DNA of 64,000 nucleotides. It comes from an uncultured Alphaproteobacteria bacterium. GTDB lineage: Bacteria > Pseudomonadota > Alphaproteobacteria > UBA8366 > JADFVY01. The stretch lies in assembly GCA_947259105.1 (NCBI GenBank), contig CAMYKU010000022.1, forward strand, positions 1-64,000, written 5' to 3'. Position numbers and translations under genes: made by a program. This document shows positions 50,867-58,691 of the stretch, piece by piece (position 1 is the stretch's first letter; the number at the start of each line of letters is the position of its first letter). The notes below the pieces were generated by a model. The model did not search any database. It worked only from the letters and a program-made list of their open reading frames with translations, and was not told the DNA's origin.

Positions 50867-51529
50867 TCACGGACCGGGACCGCCGCCGGGTCCCGGTTCC
50901 CGTCCTGCGGCCTGTGAAGCGCCCTGTGCGTCCGCGTCCTGCCGCGCCCGCCTGAGTGCGCGGAGGTCGGTGCGGACGGCTTCGACGGCGCGTGCGAGGA
51001 GCTCCTGCCCCTCCGTGTCGTCGGCCGTCGCCGCGCCGCCTGCATCGCCCGCGTGCCCCGCGCCGCCCGCGTCCGTCCCCGCCTGCCCCGCCCGGCCCAT
51101 CCGGCACGCGCGGCGGTCCAGCATCTCGGCCTGGCGCTGGAAGAGGTGCAAGAGGCGCGCCGCCTCGCGCAGGTAGAGGGCCTCGATCTTGGGGTCGGCG
51201 CCGCATTCCGTGGCGCGGATGAGGCAGCGCATGGCGGCGGCGTGGACGGCGGTCATCTGGGCGACCAGCATGCCTTCGAGCGGGTCGCACGGGGCCAGCG
51301 CCATCGCCGCCTCCAGCGCCGCCAGCACCGGCGACCCGCCGTCCGCCGCCGCATCCGTGCCGTCCGCTGCCGCCTCCGCCCCGTCTTCCGGGCCGCCGCC
51401 GGACGCCGCGGCCAGCTCGCACAGCAGCCGCCAGGCATGGTGCGGCGCCGCGCCCCCGGTCGCGGCGCTCAGATTCCCCGCGGCGACCGCGAGATCCGCC
51501 TCGTCAAGCCCGCTTGCCGACAAATCCAT
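50867..51529 (-). CDS. Hypothetical protein, Ala/Gly-rich
   Basis: A 220-residue protein started at ATG 51529, which follows GAGGGTGA. The conserved-looking core is PLEGMLVAQMTAVHAAAMRCLIRA followed by EALYLREAARLLHLFQRQAEMLDRR, two amphipathic helices. I associate this pattern with small proteins found in alphaproteobacterial accessory regions, but I cannot name the family with certainty. The flanks are low-complexity Ala/Gly/Asp repeats (GGAGHAGDAGGAA), and the C-terminal tail is Gly/Pro-rich. Confidence 0.55.
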   Translation of the reverse strand: MDLSASGLDEADLAVAAGNLSAATGGAAPHHAWRLLCELAAASGGGPEDGAEAAADGTDAAADGGSPVLAALEAAMALAPCDPLEGMLVAQMTAVHAAAMRCLIRATECGADPKIEALYLREAARLLHLFQRQAEMLDRRACRMGRAGQAGTDAGGAGHAGDAGGAATADDTEGQELLARAVEAVRTDLRALRRARQDADAQGASQAAGREPGPGGGPGP

Positions 51530-52023
51530 GTTGTGTTCACCCTCTGTTCCAGTCTCGCCACTATACGGATTGCAGGGTCTACCTTCAAACGGAATGGTGC
51601 CCACTCACGCGCCGGCCAGCGGGATGGCAGCGGGATCGAGGCCCCGGATTTCATATCCGGGGCCTTGTGGCGCTGGCCGGCCCCAAAGTGGCGCCTGGCG
51701 TCTGCCGCCGGCGATTCACCGCCGCCCCCTGCCTTCTCCCGAGCTTTTCTTGGCGGCTGCACACGCCGTCGTGCGGACAGCCGCTCGACGCCAGGGGAGG
51801 AAGTAAGACGAGGACGCTCGGTCATCAAAAAACCCTTGATGGTGAAGGCCACGGTGGGTCTGGCCAGGGCCGGCCGGCGCCGGGGCCGCCGGATCGAAGA
51901 TCCGCCGTCCCGCCCCGTTGCCATCCCGCCGGCCGGCGTCGAGTGGGCCGGATGCCCCTGAAACCCGCAGAAAACGCCGGTGCATGGGGTTGTTCCGCGC
52001 GGCCGGGTCGGGCCCGGGTGGTT
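51530..52023. other. Region with nested inverted repeats, no gene
   Basis: A 494-nt gap. It contains a nested inverted repeat (51612-51680) and a further GC-rich stretch with several short dyads (for example CATCAA/TTGATG around 51830). Short frames exist on both strands but none has coding character or a ribosome binding site. Confidence 0.5.
51612..51680. repeat. Nested inverted repeat
   Basis: Outer arms CCGGCCAGCG (51612-51621) and CGCTGGCCGG (51671-51680) are perfect complements. Inside them, AGGCCCCGGAT (51639-51649) and ATCCGGGGCCT (51655-51665) form a perfect 11-bp stem with a 5-nt loop. Terminator-like or a REP-type element; it lies just upstream of the Ala/Gly-rich gene. Confidence 0.6.
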
Positions 52024-53094
52024 TCACACCGTGATCTTCAGCAACCCCGCCGCGTTCAGCCCGCCGACCGCGGCGCGGTCGTCCTCGCTCAGCCCCCCGA
52101 CCCGGGCGATCAGGCCGAGCGGGTCGTCCTCGCCCATATCGTACGGGTAGTCGGTGCCCAGCAGGATGTGGTCGGCGCCGTATTTGCGGATCAGGAATTC
52201 GAGCTGGTCCGGCTCGAACACGACGCTGTCGAAATAGAGCTGCCTGAGGTATTCGCTGGGCGGCCGGGCGATTTGCTGCCGGCAGTCGGGCCGGGCGTGC
52301 CAGCCATGGTCGAAGCGCCCGGCATAGGCCGGCACGTAGCCGCCGCCATGGGCGACGCACACCTTGAGCCCCGGATAGCGGTCGAGCACGCCGTCGAAGA
52401 CGAGATGGCCGATCGCCAGCGTGTTCTCGACCGGGTGGCCGACGAGGTTGAGGAAATAATGCTCCTGGAAGCGCGCGCCGTGGGTGAAGCCGTCGGGGTG
52501 GATGAAGATCAGCGCACCGAGCTCCTCGGCCCTGGCGAAGAACGGGTCGAGTCCGGCCCGCGACAGCTCCGTGCCCTCGACGTGCGTGAGGATCTCGACG
52601 CCGCGCATGCCGAGATCGTTCATGCAGCGCTCCAGCTCCGCAACCGCCATCCCGGGATCCTGCAGCGGGATCGTGCCGAGGGCGACGAAGCGGTCCGGCG
52701 CCCTGGCCACGGTCTCGACCAGGTATTCGTTCAGCTTGCGCGCCGCATCGCGGCCGGTCTCGGGATCGGCCCAGTAATAGAACTGGTAGGGCGGCACGGA
52801 CAGCGCCTGGACGTCGACGCCCATGCGGTCCATATCGGCGAGCCGCTGTTCGACCGAGTTCATCTTCGGCGCGATGGCGGCGAGCTGCTTGCGGTTGACC
52901 TCCTGCGTCAGCGCACTGCCGTAGGCGAGCGCCGCGCGGCCGGTCCGGTCGGCTTCCGCCTGCATCATGTCGGCGACCGGCGCACAGTTGCAGTGGCAGT
53001 GGATGTCGACGGCCAGCGTCTTGCCGCGGCGGGAGACGGCCCTTGCGCCGCCGGCTTCGGCAGACGGCGCATGGGCCGCGCATTTGAAGATCAT
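52024..53094 (-). CDS. ACMSD-like amidohydrolase
   Basis: A 356-residue amidohydrolase_2 TIM-barrel protein. Metal-binding segments are VDIHCHC (about residue 30), ALIFIHPDGF (about 195), CVAHGGGYVPAYAG (about 248) and LLGTDYPYDMGEDDP (about 315). Relatives include aminocarboxymuconate-semialdehyde decarboxylase and other non-oxidative decarboxylases or hydrolases of aromatic-pathway acids. Last gene of the tctCBA operon (27 nt after tctA), so it probably acts on the imported acid. Confidence 0.87.
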   Translation of the reverse strand: MIFKCAAHAPSAEAGGARAVSRRGKTLAVDIHCHCNCAPVADMMQAEADRTGRAALAYGSALTQEVNRKQLAAIAPKMNSVEQRLADMDRMGVDVQALSVPPYQFYYWADPETGRDAARKLNEYLVETVARAPDRFVALGTIPLQDPGMAVAELERCMNDLGMRGVEILTHVEGTELSRAGLDPFFARAEELGALIFIHPDGFTHGARFQEHYFLNLVGHPVENTLAIGHLVFDGVLDRYPGLKVCVAHGGGYVPAYAGRFDHGWHARPDCRQQIARPPSEYLRQLYFDSVVFEPDQLEFLIRKYGADHILLGTDYPYDMGEDDPLGLIARVGGLSEDDRAAVGGLNAAGLLKITV

Positions 53095-53121
53095 CGGTTG
53101 TCGTCCTCTTTGCGGCCCGGG

Positions 53122-54648
53122 TCAGTCGTCGAGACGCGGCGGTTCCTTGACATCCTCGGTTTCCGTTTGCTCCCACGGTTTCGGGCGGAACGAGAAATAC
53201 AGCGCCAGCACGATCAATACGAGGATCGCGATCGAGATCGGCCGGGTCAGGATGAAGCTTACGGGCGAACCGTACGAGACCACGAGCATGTCGCGCAGGC
53301 CGTTTTCCGCGATCGGGCCCAGGATCAGCCCGAGCAGCACGCCGGCCGGCGAGTAGTTGTGCTTGACCATGAAATAGCCCAGCACGCCGAAGGCGATCAT
53401 CATCCAGACGTCGTCCACGTTATTGGTGCCGGCATAGGTCCCGATGATGCTGAAGATGATGATCAGGGGGCCGATGATGCCGCGCGGGAACAGCGTGAGA
53501 TAGGCCATCGCACGGGCCAGGAAGACGGCGACGAAGCCCATCATCACATTGGCGATAATGAACCCCCACATGATCGTATAGACCACCTCGGGATTGTTCT
53601 TGAACAGCTGCGTGCCCGGCTGCAGGCCGTGGATCATCAGGGCGCCCAGAATCACGGCCGCGGAAATGCCGCCCGGAATGCCAAGCACGAACATCGGGAT
53701 CAGCGAAGTTCCCGTGACACCGTTGTTGGAGCCTTCCGTTGCCGCCAGCCCCTTGATCTCGCCCTTGCCGAACCGGTCGCCCGGCTTGGCCCGGCGGATT
53801 TCCCAGGCATAGGCGATCCACTGGGCGATGCTGCCGCCCGCCGCGGGAATGATCCCCATGACCAACCCGGTCGCCCAGCCGCGGATCAGCGACCAGCGCA
53901 CGTAAAAGATTTCCGACGGGCGGGGCCAGATGTTCCAGCTCAGCGACTTCTCGCCGGAGATATTGGTCTTCGCCTCCCCTTCGCTGAGTTCCATGCCCTG
54001 CGCGAAGGCGAACAGGCCGATGATCGCCGGCATGATGCCGATGCCCGACTCCAGGGTGATCATATCGAAGGTATAGCGCGGAAACCCTGAATATGCGTCG
54101 ATTCCGAACGTGCTCAGGAAGAGGCCCAGCAGGCCGGACAGCAGGCCCTTCAGCACCGACCCGAAGGCGACGGACGCGATCGCGGTGAGGCCGAGGATCG
54201 CCACCAGGAAGTATTCCGACGGCCCGAACAACAGCGACACCACCGCCAGCGGCGGCGCCAGCAGCAGCAGCACGAAGCCGCTGATCAGCCCGCCAACGAC
54301 CGAAGCGAAGGTCGAGATCCGGATCGCCTGAATCGCCTTGCCCCGCTTGGTCATCTCGTAGCCCTCGATGGTCGAGGCCGCGGAGGCGGAGGTGCCCGGC
54401 GCGCGGAGAAGAATGGCGGAAAACGAACCGCCATAGATACCTGCGGCGAAGCAGGAGACCAGCAGTATGAGGGCCGTGTCCGGCGCCATGTTAAAGGACA
54501 CCGGGATCAGCAGCGCAATGGCCATCGGCGGCGACAAGCCGGGAATGGCGCCGATGACCAGTCCGATGACCACGCCCAGAAGCATGGCCAGGAAGTTGTC
54601 CGGCGACACCGCATTGAACAGATAACCCAGCACGTCCTCTCCGAACAT
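53122..54648 (-). CDS. tctA: Tripartite tricarboxylate transporter, large membrane subunit TctA (second set)
   Basis: A 508-residue TctA with about 11-12 helices. Motifs: GAIPGLSPPMAIALLIPVS near 33, CFAAGIYGGSFSAILLRAPG near 66, and a second LGIPGGISAAVILGALMIHG near 325. It differs clearly from the TctA at 13694-15202. The tctB gene lies 47 nt upstream. Confidence 0.93.
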   Translation of the reverse strand: MFGEDVLGYLFNAVSPDNFLAMLLGVVIGLVIGAIPGLSPPMAIALLIPVSFNMAPDTALILLVSCFAAGIYGGSFSAILLRAPGTSASAASTIEGYEMTKRGKAIQAIRISTFASVVGGLISGFVLLLLAPPLAVVSLLFGPSEYFLVAILGLTAIASVAFGSVLKGLLSGLLGLFLSTFGIDAYSGFPRYTFDMITLESGIGIMPAIIGLFAFAQGMELSEGEAKTNISGEKSLSWNIWPRPSEIFYVRWSLIRGWATGLVMGIIPAAGGSIAQWIAYAWEIRRAKPGDRFGKGEIKGLAATEGSNNGVTGTSLIPMFVLGIPGGISAAVILGALMIHGLQPGTQLFKNNPEVVYTIMWGFIIANVMMGFVAVFLARAMAYLTLFPRGIIGPLIIIFSIIGTYAGTNNVDDVWMMIAFGVLGYFMVKHNYSPAGVLLGLILGPIAENGLRDMLVVSYGSPVSFILTRPISIAILVLIVLALYFSFRPKPWEQTETEDVKEPPRLDD

Positions 54649-54695
54649 GGCTCAGAGCCTCCCTGTCCGCTGCCCGGGCAACCGTCTTGCCGCAA

Positions 54696-55187
54696 TCAAA
54701 ACAGGATTCCCTTGGGCAGAGGCGCCATCAGGAAGAGTACGAAGAATGCATACATCGCCGGAATCAGAATGACGGCCGCGATTACCACGGTTCGGAGATT
54801 CCGTATGCCGACGAGCCATGTTGCCGAGAACAGGAACAGCACCGTCGTCACGAAATAGCCGATCTCGAAAATGGCCAGCACGTAGACGATGGCCAGCGCG
54901 CAAAGCAGCAATGGCTTGGCCCGGGAATAATCGATCCGGAAGCTGATCCGCTCCGCGCCCTCGCTGGCGCCGGGTATCAGGGTGCCGGCGATCATGATGC
55001 CGGAGATCAGCACGGCGCAGATCTCCGCGAACAGCGGAAACGTCCCGCCGCCCGCGGGAAAGTCGAGGGCCTGAACGCCGACATAGATGCAAAAGGCGAT
55101 ATAGACGGCGGCGGCAATCCTGGTGCCCCATTGTCCCGGCAAGTTTCGCGCTCCCTCTGCGTCCCGCCTGCGCGGGATCGTTCCCAT
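54696..55187 (-). CDS. tctB: Tripartite tricarboxylate transporter, small membrane subunit TctB (second set)
   Basis: A 163-residue protein with four membrane helices (about 24-42, 52-68, 88-118 and 128-155) and a polar N-terminal extension. Identified by size, topology and its place between tctC and tctA. Confidence 0.87.
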   Translation of the reverse strand: MGTIPRRRDAEGARNLPGQWGTRIAAAVYIAFCIYVGVQALDFPAGGGTFPLFAEICAVLISGIMIAGTLIPGASEGAERISFRIDYSRAKPLLLCALAIVYVLAIFEIGYFVTTVLFLFSATWLVGIRNLRTVVIAAVILIPAMYAFFVLFLMAPLPKGILF

Positions 55188-55230
55188 GTAGAACCGTCTG
55201 TCCGGTTACCCGCCGCAGGCCAGGCAAATC

Positions 55231-55268
55231 CCGTCCACGGCCCGGCCGCGGGCCGGGTCCGTGGACGG
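55231..55268 (-). terminator. Hairpin between tctC and tctB (second set)
   Basis: CCGTCCACGGCCCGGCC (55231-55247) pairs with GGCCGGGTCCGTGGACGG (55251-55268), a 17-bp stem with one bulged base and a 3-nt loop. It has no T-run. It is in the same place as the hairpin of the first tct operon and probably has the same role in lowering permease relative to receptor expression. Confidence 0.6.
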
Positions 55269-55279
55269 CAAACAGCCTG

Positions 55280-56311
55280 CTACTGCTCGAGTTCCCAGAA
55301 CTTGACCGCGTTGACAAGTTTCTCGGATTCCCTGAGCGCCTTCCAGAGCTCGTCGCCCTCCCGGAACACCAGCGGGTTCCGGTTCGCCGCTTCCTTCAGG
55401 GCATATTCCGGATTGGCCATCGCCGTCTTGATGGCGTTGAGGTAGACGGCCTGCTTTTCCGCCGCGATGCCGTTGGCAAGCGCAAATGTGCGTCCGGCGA
55501 AGGAGATGTTCTTCTTGCCCGTGACCTCTTCAAATGTCGGAACCGTGGGCAGATTTGGCGACCTGTCCGCGCTCAGCACGCAGATCGCCCTGAGCTTGCG
55601 GTCCAGCATGTAGGGCACGTAATAGCCGACGTTGCCGCCCACCGCATCGGTATGTCCGCCGATCACTTCCTGGATCTTCTTGCCGTCGTTGTTGGCGTAG
55701 ACCTTCTGGACCTTGAACCCGTCGACGAATTTCTCGGCGAATGCGATGCCCATATGGTCGTCCGAGCCGACGGCGGTCGTGCTCATGACGATCCTGTTCG
55801 GGTTCGCCTTCGCATGGTCGATGAAGGCGCGCAGACTCTGGAACCGCTCATCGCCCTCGCGCACCGCCCAGATGCAGGGATCGAGCGAGTGCCAGGCTAT
55901 GAAATTGAACGACTCGAGCGTTTCCGTGCGCTTCATCCGCGGGTCGAGCAGAGACAGCACATGCGGCAGGTTGATCGTACCGATGATGTGATCGTCCTTC
56001 TCCGGGTCCCACTGCGCCATCTGCGACCAGGCCTTCCAGCCGCCGCCGCCGGCTATGTTGATGACGTTGACCGGCTGTCCCAACTCCTTCGCCAGATACG
56101 GGGCGAACAGGCGCATGGCGCGGTCGGAACCCCCACCGGTGCCGAACGGCACCACGAGCTGGACCGGCCCGCTGGGGAATTTCGCGGCCTTCGCGACCCT
56201 GGCCGCGGTCGTGAATGTCGCGGCGCCGGCGACCGCACCCGCGCCGGCGAGGAACTTCCTGCGGCCGAACCCTCCCCGCCCCTTGCCTCCCATCGATTTC
56301 GCTTTGCTCAT
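55280..56311 (-). CDS. tctC: Tct substrate-binding protein TctC (Bug family, Tat signal)
   Basis: A 343-residue periplasmic receptor. ATG 56311 follows GGAGGAAG. The signal region FGRRKFLAGAGAVAGAATF has the RRxFL twin-arginine motif, so Tat export is likely. The mature part begins KFPSGPVQLVVPFGTGGGSDRAM, typical of Bug/TctC proteins. First gene of the minus-strand tctCBA-amidohydrolase operon. Confidence 0.9.
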   Translation of the reverse strand: MSKAKSMGGKGRGGFGRRKFLAGAGAVAGAATFTTAARVAKAAKFPSGPVQLVVPFGTGGGSDRAMRLFAPYLAKELGQPVNVINIAGGGGWKAWSQMAQWDPEKDDHIIGTINLPHVLSLLDPRMKRTETLESFNFIAWHSLDPCIWAVREGDERFQSLRAFIDHAKANPNRIVMSTTAVGSDDHMGIAFAEKFVDGFKVQKVYANNDGKKIQEVIGGHTDAVGGNVGYYVPYMLDRKLRAICVLSADRSPNLPTVPTFEEVTGKKNISFAGRTFALANGIAAEKQAVYLNAIKTAMANPEYALKEAANRNPLVFREGDELWKALRESEKLVNAVKFWELEQ

Positions 56312-56486
56312 CAGACTTCCTCCTAGCTGCTCCAATTGTTTACCGGACCGGCCGGAATGCAGCGAATTTCTGCAAATCCCGAATCATGATGTGTGGATAC
56401 GGACCCGACTGAGGGTGTGTACTGTACCGGCACTGATACCGTTCCGGGCCTCCCGTATGGCTGAGCCATTTATTCCGGGCGGGTCT

Positions 56487-56509
56487 CCGGAACGGCGCTT
56501 CCGTTCCGG
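56487..56509. repeat. 9-bp inverted repeat CCGGAACGG/CCGTTCCGG
   Basis: Perfect arms with the 5-nt loop CGCTT, 176 nt before tctC. GTTCCGGG also occurs nearby at about 56441. Operator or small hairpin; role unknown. Confidence 0.5.
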
Positions 56510-56610
56510 GTCATGAGCAAAGGTCCGCCCGCTGCGCAATCGTCCCCGAAACTGCCGGATTTTTCGACACGTCCGAGCCGTTACCGCATTTTTGATACAG
56601 AATTTTATCT

Positions 56611-56618
56611 GGTGCACC
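56611..56618. promoter_or_regulatory. GGTGCACC palindrome, site 1
   Basis: The same 8-bp palindrome is found at 60112-60119 and 62195-62202, always in a control region of this cluster. Here it is followed by GAT and, 12 nt on, by a TTTAAT -10 candidate on the plus strand. Proposed operator of the IclR regulator at 61339-62106. Confidence 0.5.
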
Positions 56619-56669
56619 GATATGTTTCAATTTAATATTTATGGACTAGCGCGTTATCCGTTGAGTTCG

Positions 56670-56745
56670 CTCCGGCCCGCTCCCCCACCCGGCCACCCAC
56701 AGCGTACGATACCGTTGGGTGGCCGGGTGGGGGAGCGGGCCGGAG
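56670..56745. repeat. Perfect 30-bp inverted repeat
   Basis: Arms 56670-56699 and 56716-56745 are exact reverse complements (CTCCGGCCCGCTCCC... against ...GGGAGCGGGCCGGAG) with a 16-nt loop. It lies 58 nt before the aldolase TTG start, inside the likely mRNA leader. It is too GC-rich and lacks a T-run for a classic terminator. Confidence 0.8.
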
Positions 56746-56803
56746 CCGAGTTCACGTAAGTGGATAATATCCTGGACGTCCGTTCACTGGAGCACCCCCG
56801 AAA

Positions 56804-57577
56804 TTGCATCTTCCGAAGAACACCTTCAAACAGGCGCTGGCCGAGAAGCGCCCGCAGATCGGCCTGTGGAGCACACTGTCCAGCAACATCGGATCCGAGG
56901 TTCTGGCGCACGCCGGTTACGACTGGATCGTGGTCGACATGGAGCACTCGCCCAACGAGGTTCCAACCGTGTACACCCAGCTTCAGTCCTACGATCCGTC
57001 GCCCACCGCGGCGGTCGTGCGGCTGCCCTGGAACGATCCGGTGGTGGTCAAGCGGGTGCTCGATATCGGCGCCTATTCGCTGCTTTTCCCGATGATCCAG
57101 ACGGTCGAGGAGGCGACGGCGGCGGTGGCGTCGACCTGCTATCCGCCGCGCGGCATCCGCGGCGTCTCGCTGAACCAGCGCGGCAACCGCTATGGCCGCA
57201 TCGCCGACTATGTCAGCAAATTCGAGACGGAACTCTGTATCACGGTGCAGATCGAGACGACGGCCGCTCTCGGCCGCGTCGAGGAAATCGCCGCTGTCGA
57301 CGGAGTTGACGGGATCTTCTTCGGCCCGGCGGATCTCTCCGCCGATATGGGCTACCTGGGCCAGCCGGGACACCCCAAGGTAAAGGAAGCGTTGGCCGAG
57401 GGTCTGGCCAGATGCAACAAGGCGGGAAAACCTGCCGGAATCCTGACCGGAGCCGAAGCCGACTCGATTCACTGGCTCAAGGAGGGCTATGTGTTCGTCG
57501 CCGTCGGCACGGATACCGCCATCCTGGCGCGCGGCGCGGACGCGCTGCTCGGCCGCATCAGGGACGGGATCGCGTAG
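56804..57577 (+). CDS. HpcH/HpaI family aldolase
   Basis: A 257-residue class II (metal-dependent) aldolase of the HpaI/GarL type. Motifs: IVVDMEHSPNEV near 43, VRLPWNDP near 70, VQIETTAALGRVEEI near 148 (metal Glu) and GPADLSADMGYLGQPGHP near 172 (metal Asp). It cleaves 4-hydroxy-2-oxoacids to pyruvate plus an aldehyde, or the reverse. The start is TTG at 56804, weakly supported by GGAG 11 nt upstream. Single gene, followed by repeat element copy 2. Confidence 0.88.
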   Translation: MHLPKNTFKQALAEKRPQIGLWSTLSSNIGSEVLAHAGYDWIVVDMEHSPNEVPTVYTQLQSYDPSPTAAVVRLPWNDPVVVKRVLDIGAYSLLFPMIQTVEEATAAVASTCYPPRGIRGVSLNQRGNRYGRIADYVSKFETELCITVQIETTAALGRVEEIAAVDGVDGIFFGPADLSADMGYLGQPGHPKVKEALAEGLARCNKAGKPAGILTGAEADSIHWLKEGYVFVAVGTDTAILARGADALLGRIRDGIA

Positions 57578-57610
57578 ACGGGGAGACCGGCTGAGGCTGA
57601 AGGCAGCGGC

Positions 57611-57720
57611 GCGACCTCATACTTCGAGACGCGGCTCCGCCGCTCCTCAGCATGAGGACACAAGCGTTGAAACCTCATGCTGAGGAGCCCCGAAAGGGGC
57701 GTCTCGAAGTATGAGGTCGC
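57611..57720. repeat. Palindromic repeat element, copy 2
   Basis: A 110-bp element with the same 21-bp outer arms as copy 1 (57611-57631 and 57700-57720) and 15-bp inner arms (57643-57657 and 57673-57687, core CTCCTCAGCATGAGG). It fills the gap between the convergent aldolase and hydroxyacid dehydrogenase genes and could act as a bidirectional terminator. Loop sequences differ from copy 1 while the arms are kept. Confidence 0.85.
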
Positions 57721-57731
57721 TCGGTGCGGGT

Positions 57732-58691
57732 TCAGTCCAGCACCTGCCTGTTGACGACCAGTTCGGGATCGAGGCGCCCGTCGAACGCCGCCAGGACGTT
57801 CTCGGCGCAGGCCAGCGCCATGCGCCGTGCGCATTCCTCGGTAAACGCCGCGCAATGGGGACTGACGATCACGGAGTCGAGTGCGAACAGCGGATTGTCG
57901 GACGCCGGCGGTTCGTCCTCGAACACGTCGAGCGCAGCGCCGCGCAGCCGTCCGGCCAGCAGGGCTTCCCGCAAGGCGCTTTCGTCAATGACGCCGCCAC
58001 GCGACAGGTTGAGCACCGCCGCTTCCGGTTTCAGCGCGGCGATTTCGGGCGCGCCGATCAGGTAATCCGCACCCGGCGGTTTCGGAACGTGGATGGTCAC
58101 GTAGTCGGCCCGGTCCAGCGCGCTGCGGAAGTCGGAAACATGGGTATAACCGGCCGCGTCGACGGTCGACGGTTCGACGAACGGGTCGGCGGCGATCACC
58201 GACATGCCGAAGCAGGCGCAGCGCCTTGCGACCTCCCGGCCGATCCGGCCGAAGCCGATCACCAGAACGGTCTTGCCGGAAAGCTCGCGCGCCGAAAAAC
58301 TGTCGCGGACCGCGAAATCCCCCTGCCGCGTCGCCCTGTCGTACACCGTCAGGCGCTTTGCAAGTCCAAGCATGAGCGCCAGTGTGTGCTCGGCCACGGC
58401 GCCCGAATTCACGTCGCCGACAAGCGCCAGCGGGATGCCGCGGGCGGTCAGCGATTCGACATCGACGGCCTCGTACCCGACGCCGTGCCGCGCGACGACC
58501 TGCAACCCGGGCGCCGCTTCGATCGCCGCCGCATCGATCCGGGTCATGCGTACGATGATGGCGTCGGCGTCTGCGACGCAGCTCAGCAAGTCGGCTGGGT
58601 GGTCGGGCAGTTCACGGACGGCGCAGCCCGCTTCGCCGAGCCGGTTGATCCCCGCCTGGTGGATTTTGCCGAGGACCAGAACGCTCGGCAT
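57732..58691 (-). CDS. D-2-hydroxyacid dehydrogenase
   Basis: A 319-residue D-isomer-specific hydroxyacid dehydrogenase. The NAD motif is VLVIGFGRIGREVARR near 145, the catalytic Arg region is NLSRGGVIDESAL near 232, and the catalytic His is in VSPHCAAFTEE near 285. It interconverts a 2-oxoacid and D-2-hydroxyacid (or phosphoglycerate-like substrate). The ATG directly follows the amidohydrolase stop (TGAATG), so the two are co-translated. Ends beside repeat copy 2. Confidence 0.9.
   Translation of the reverse strand: MPSVLVLGKIHQAGINRLGEAGCAVRELPDHPADLLSCVADADAIIVRMTRIDAAAIEAAPGLQVVARHGVGYEAVDVESLTARGIPLALVGDVNSGAVAEHTLALMLGLAKRLTVYDRATRQGDFAVRDSFSARELSGKTVLVIGFGRIGREVARRCACFGMSVIAADPFVEPSTVDAAGYTHVSDFRSALDRADYVTIHVPKPPGADYLIGAPEIAALKPEAAVLNLSRGGVIDESALREALLAGRLRGAALDVFEDEPPASDNPLFALDSVIVSPHCAAFTEECARRMALACAENVLAAFDGRLDPELVVNRQVLD

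Larger units (their letters stand above)
56312..56803. promoter_or_regulatory. Divergent control region tctC / hpaI-like
   Basis: A 492-nt gap that holds three structures: the dyad CCGGAACGG/CCGTTCCGG (56487-56509), the palindrome GGTGCACC (56611-56618), and a perfect 30-bp inverted repeat (56670-56745). The stretch 56580-56650 is AT-rich and offers TTTAAT at 56631 as a -10 candidate for the aldolase gene. No gene seen. Confidence 0.55.

Noticed and set aside
51514-54090. Open frame of 858 codons on the plus strand
   Set aside because: Antisense to the ACMSD-like amidohydrolase and tctA genes. Composition is typical of a shadow frame.
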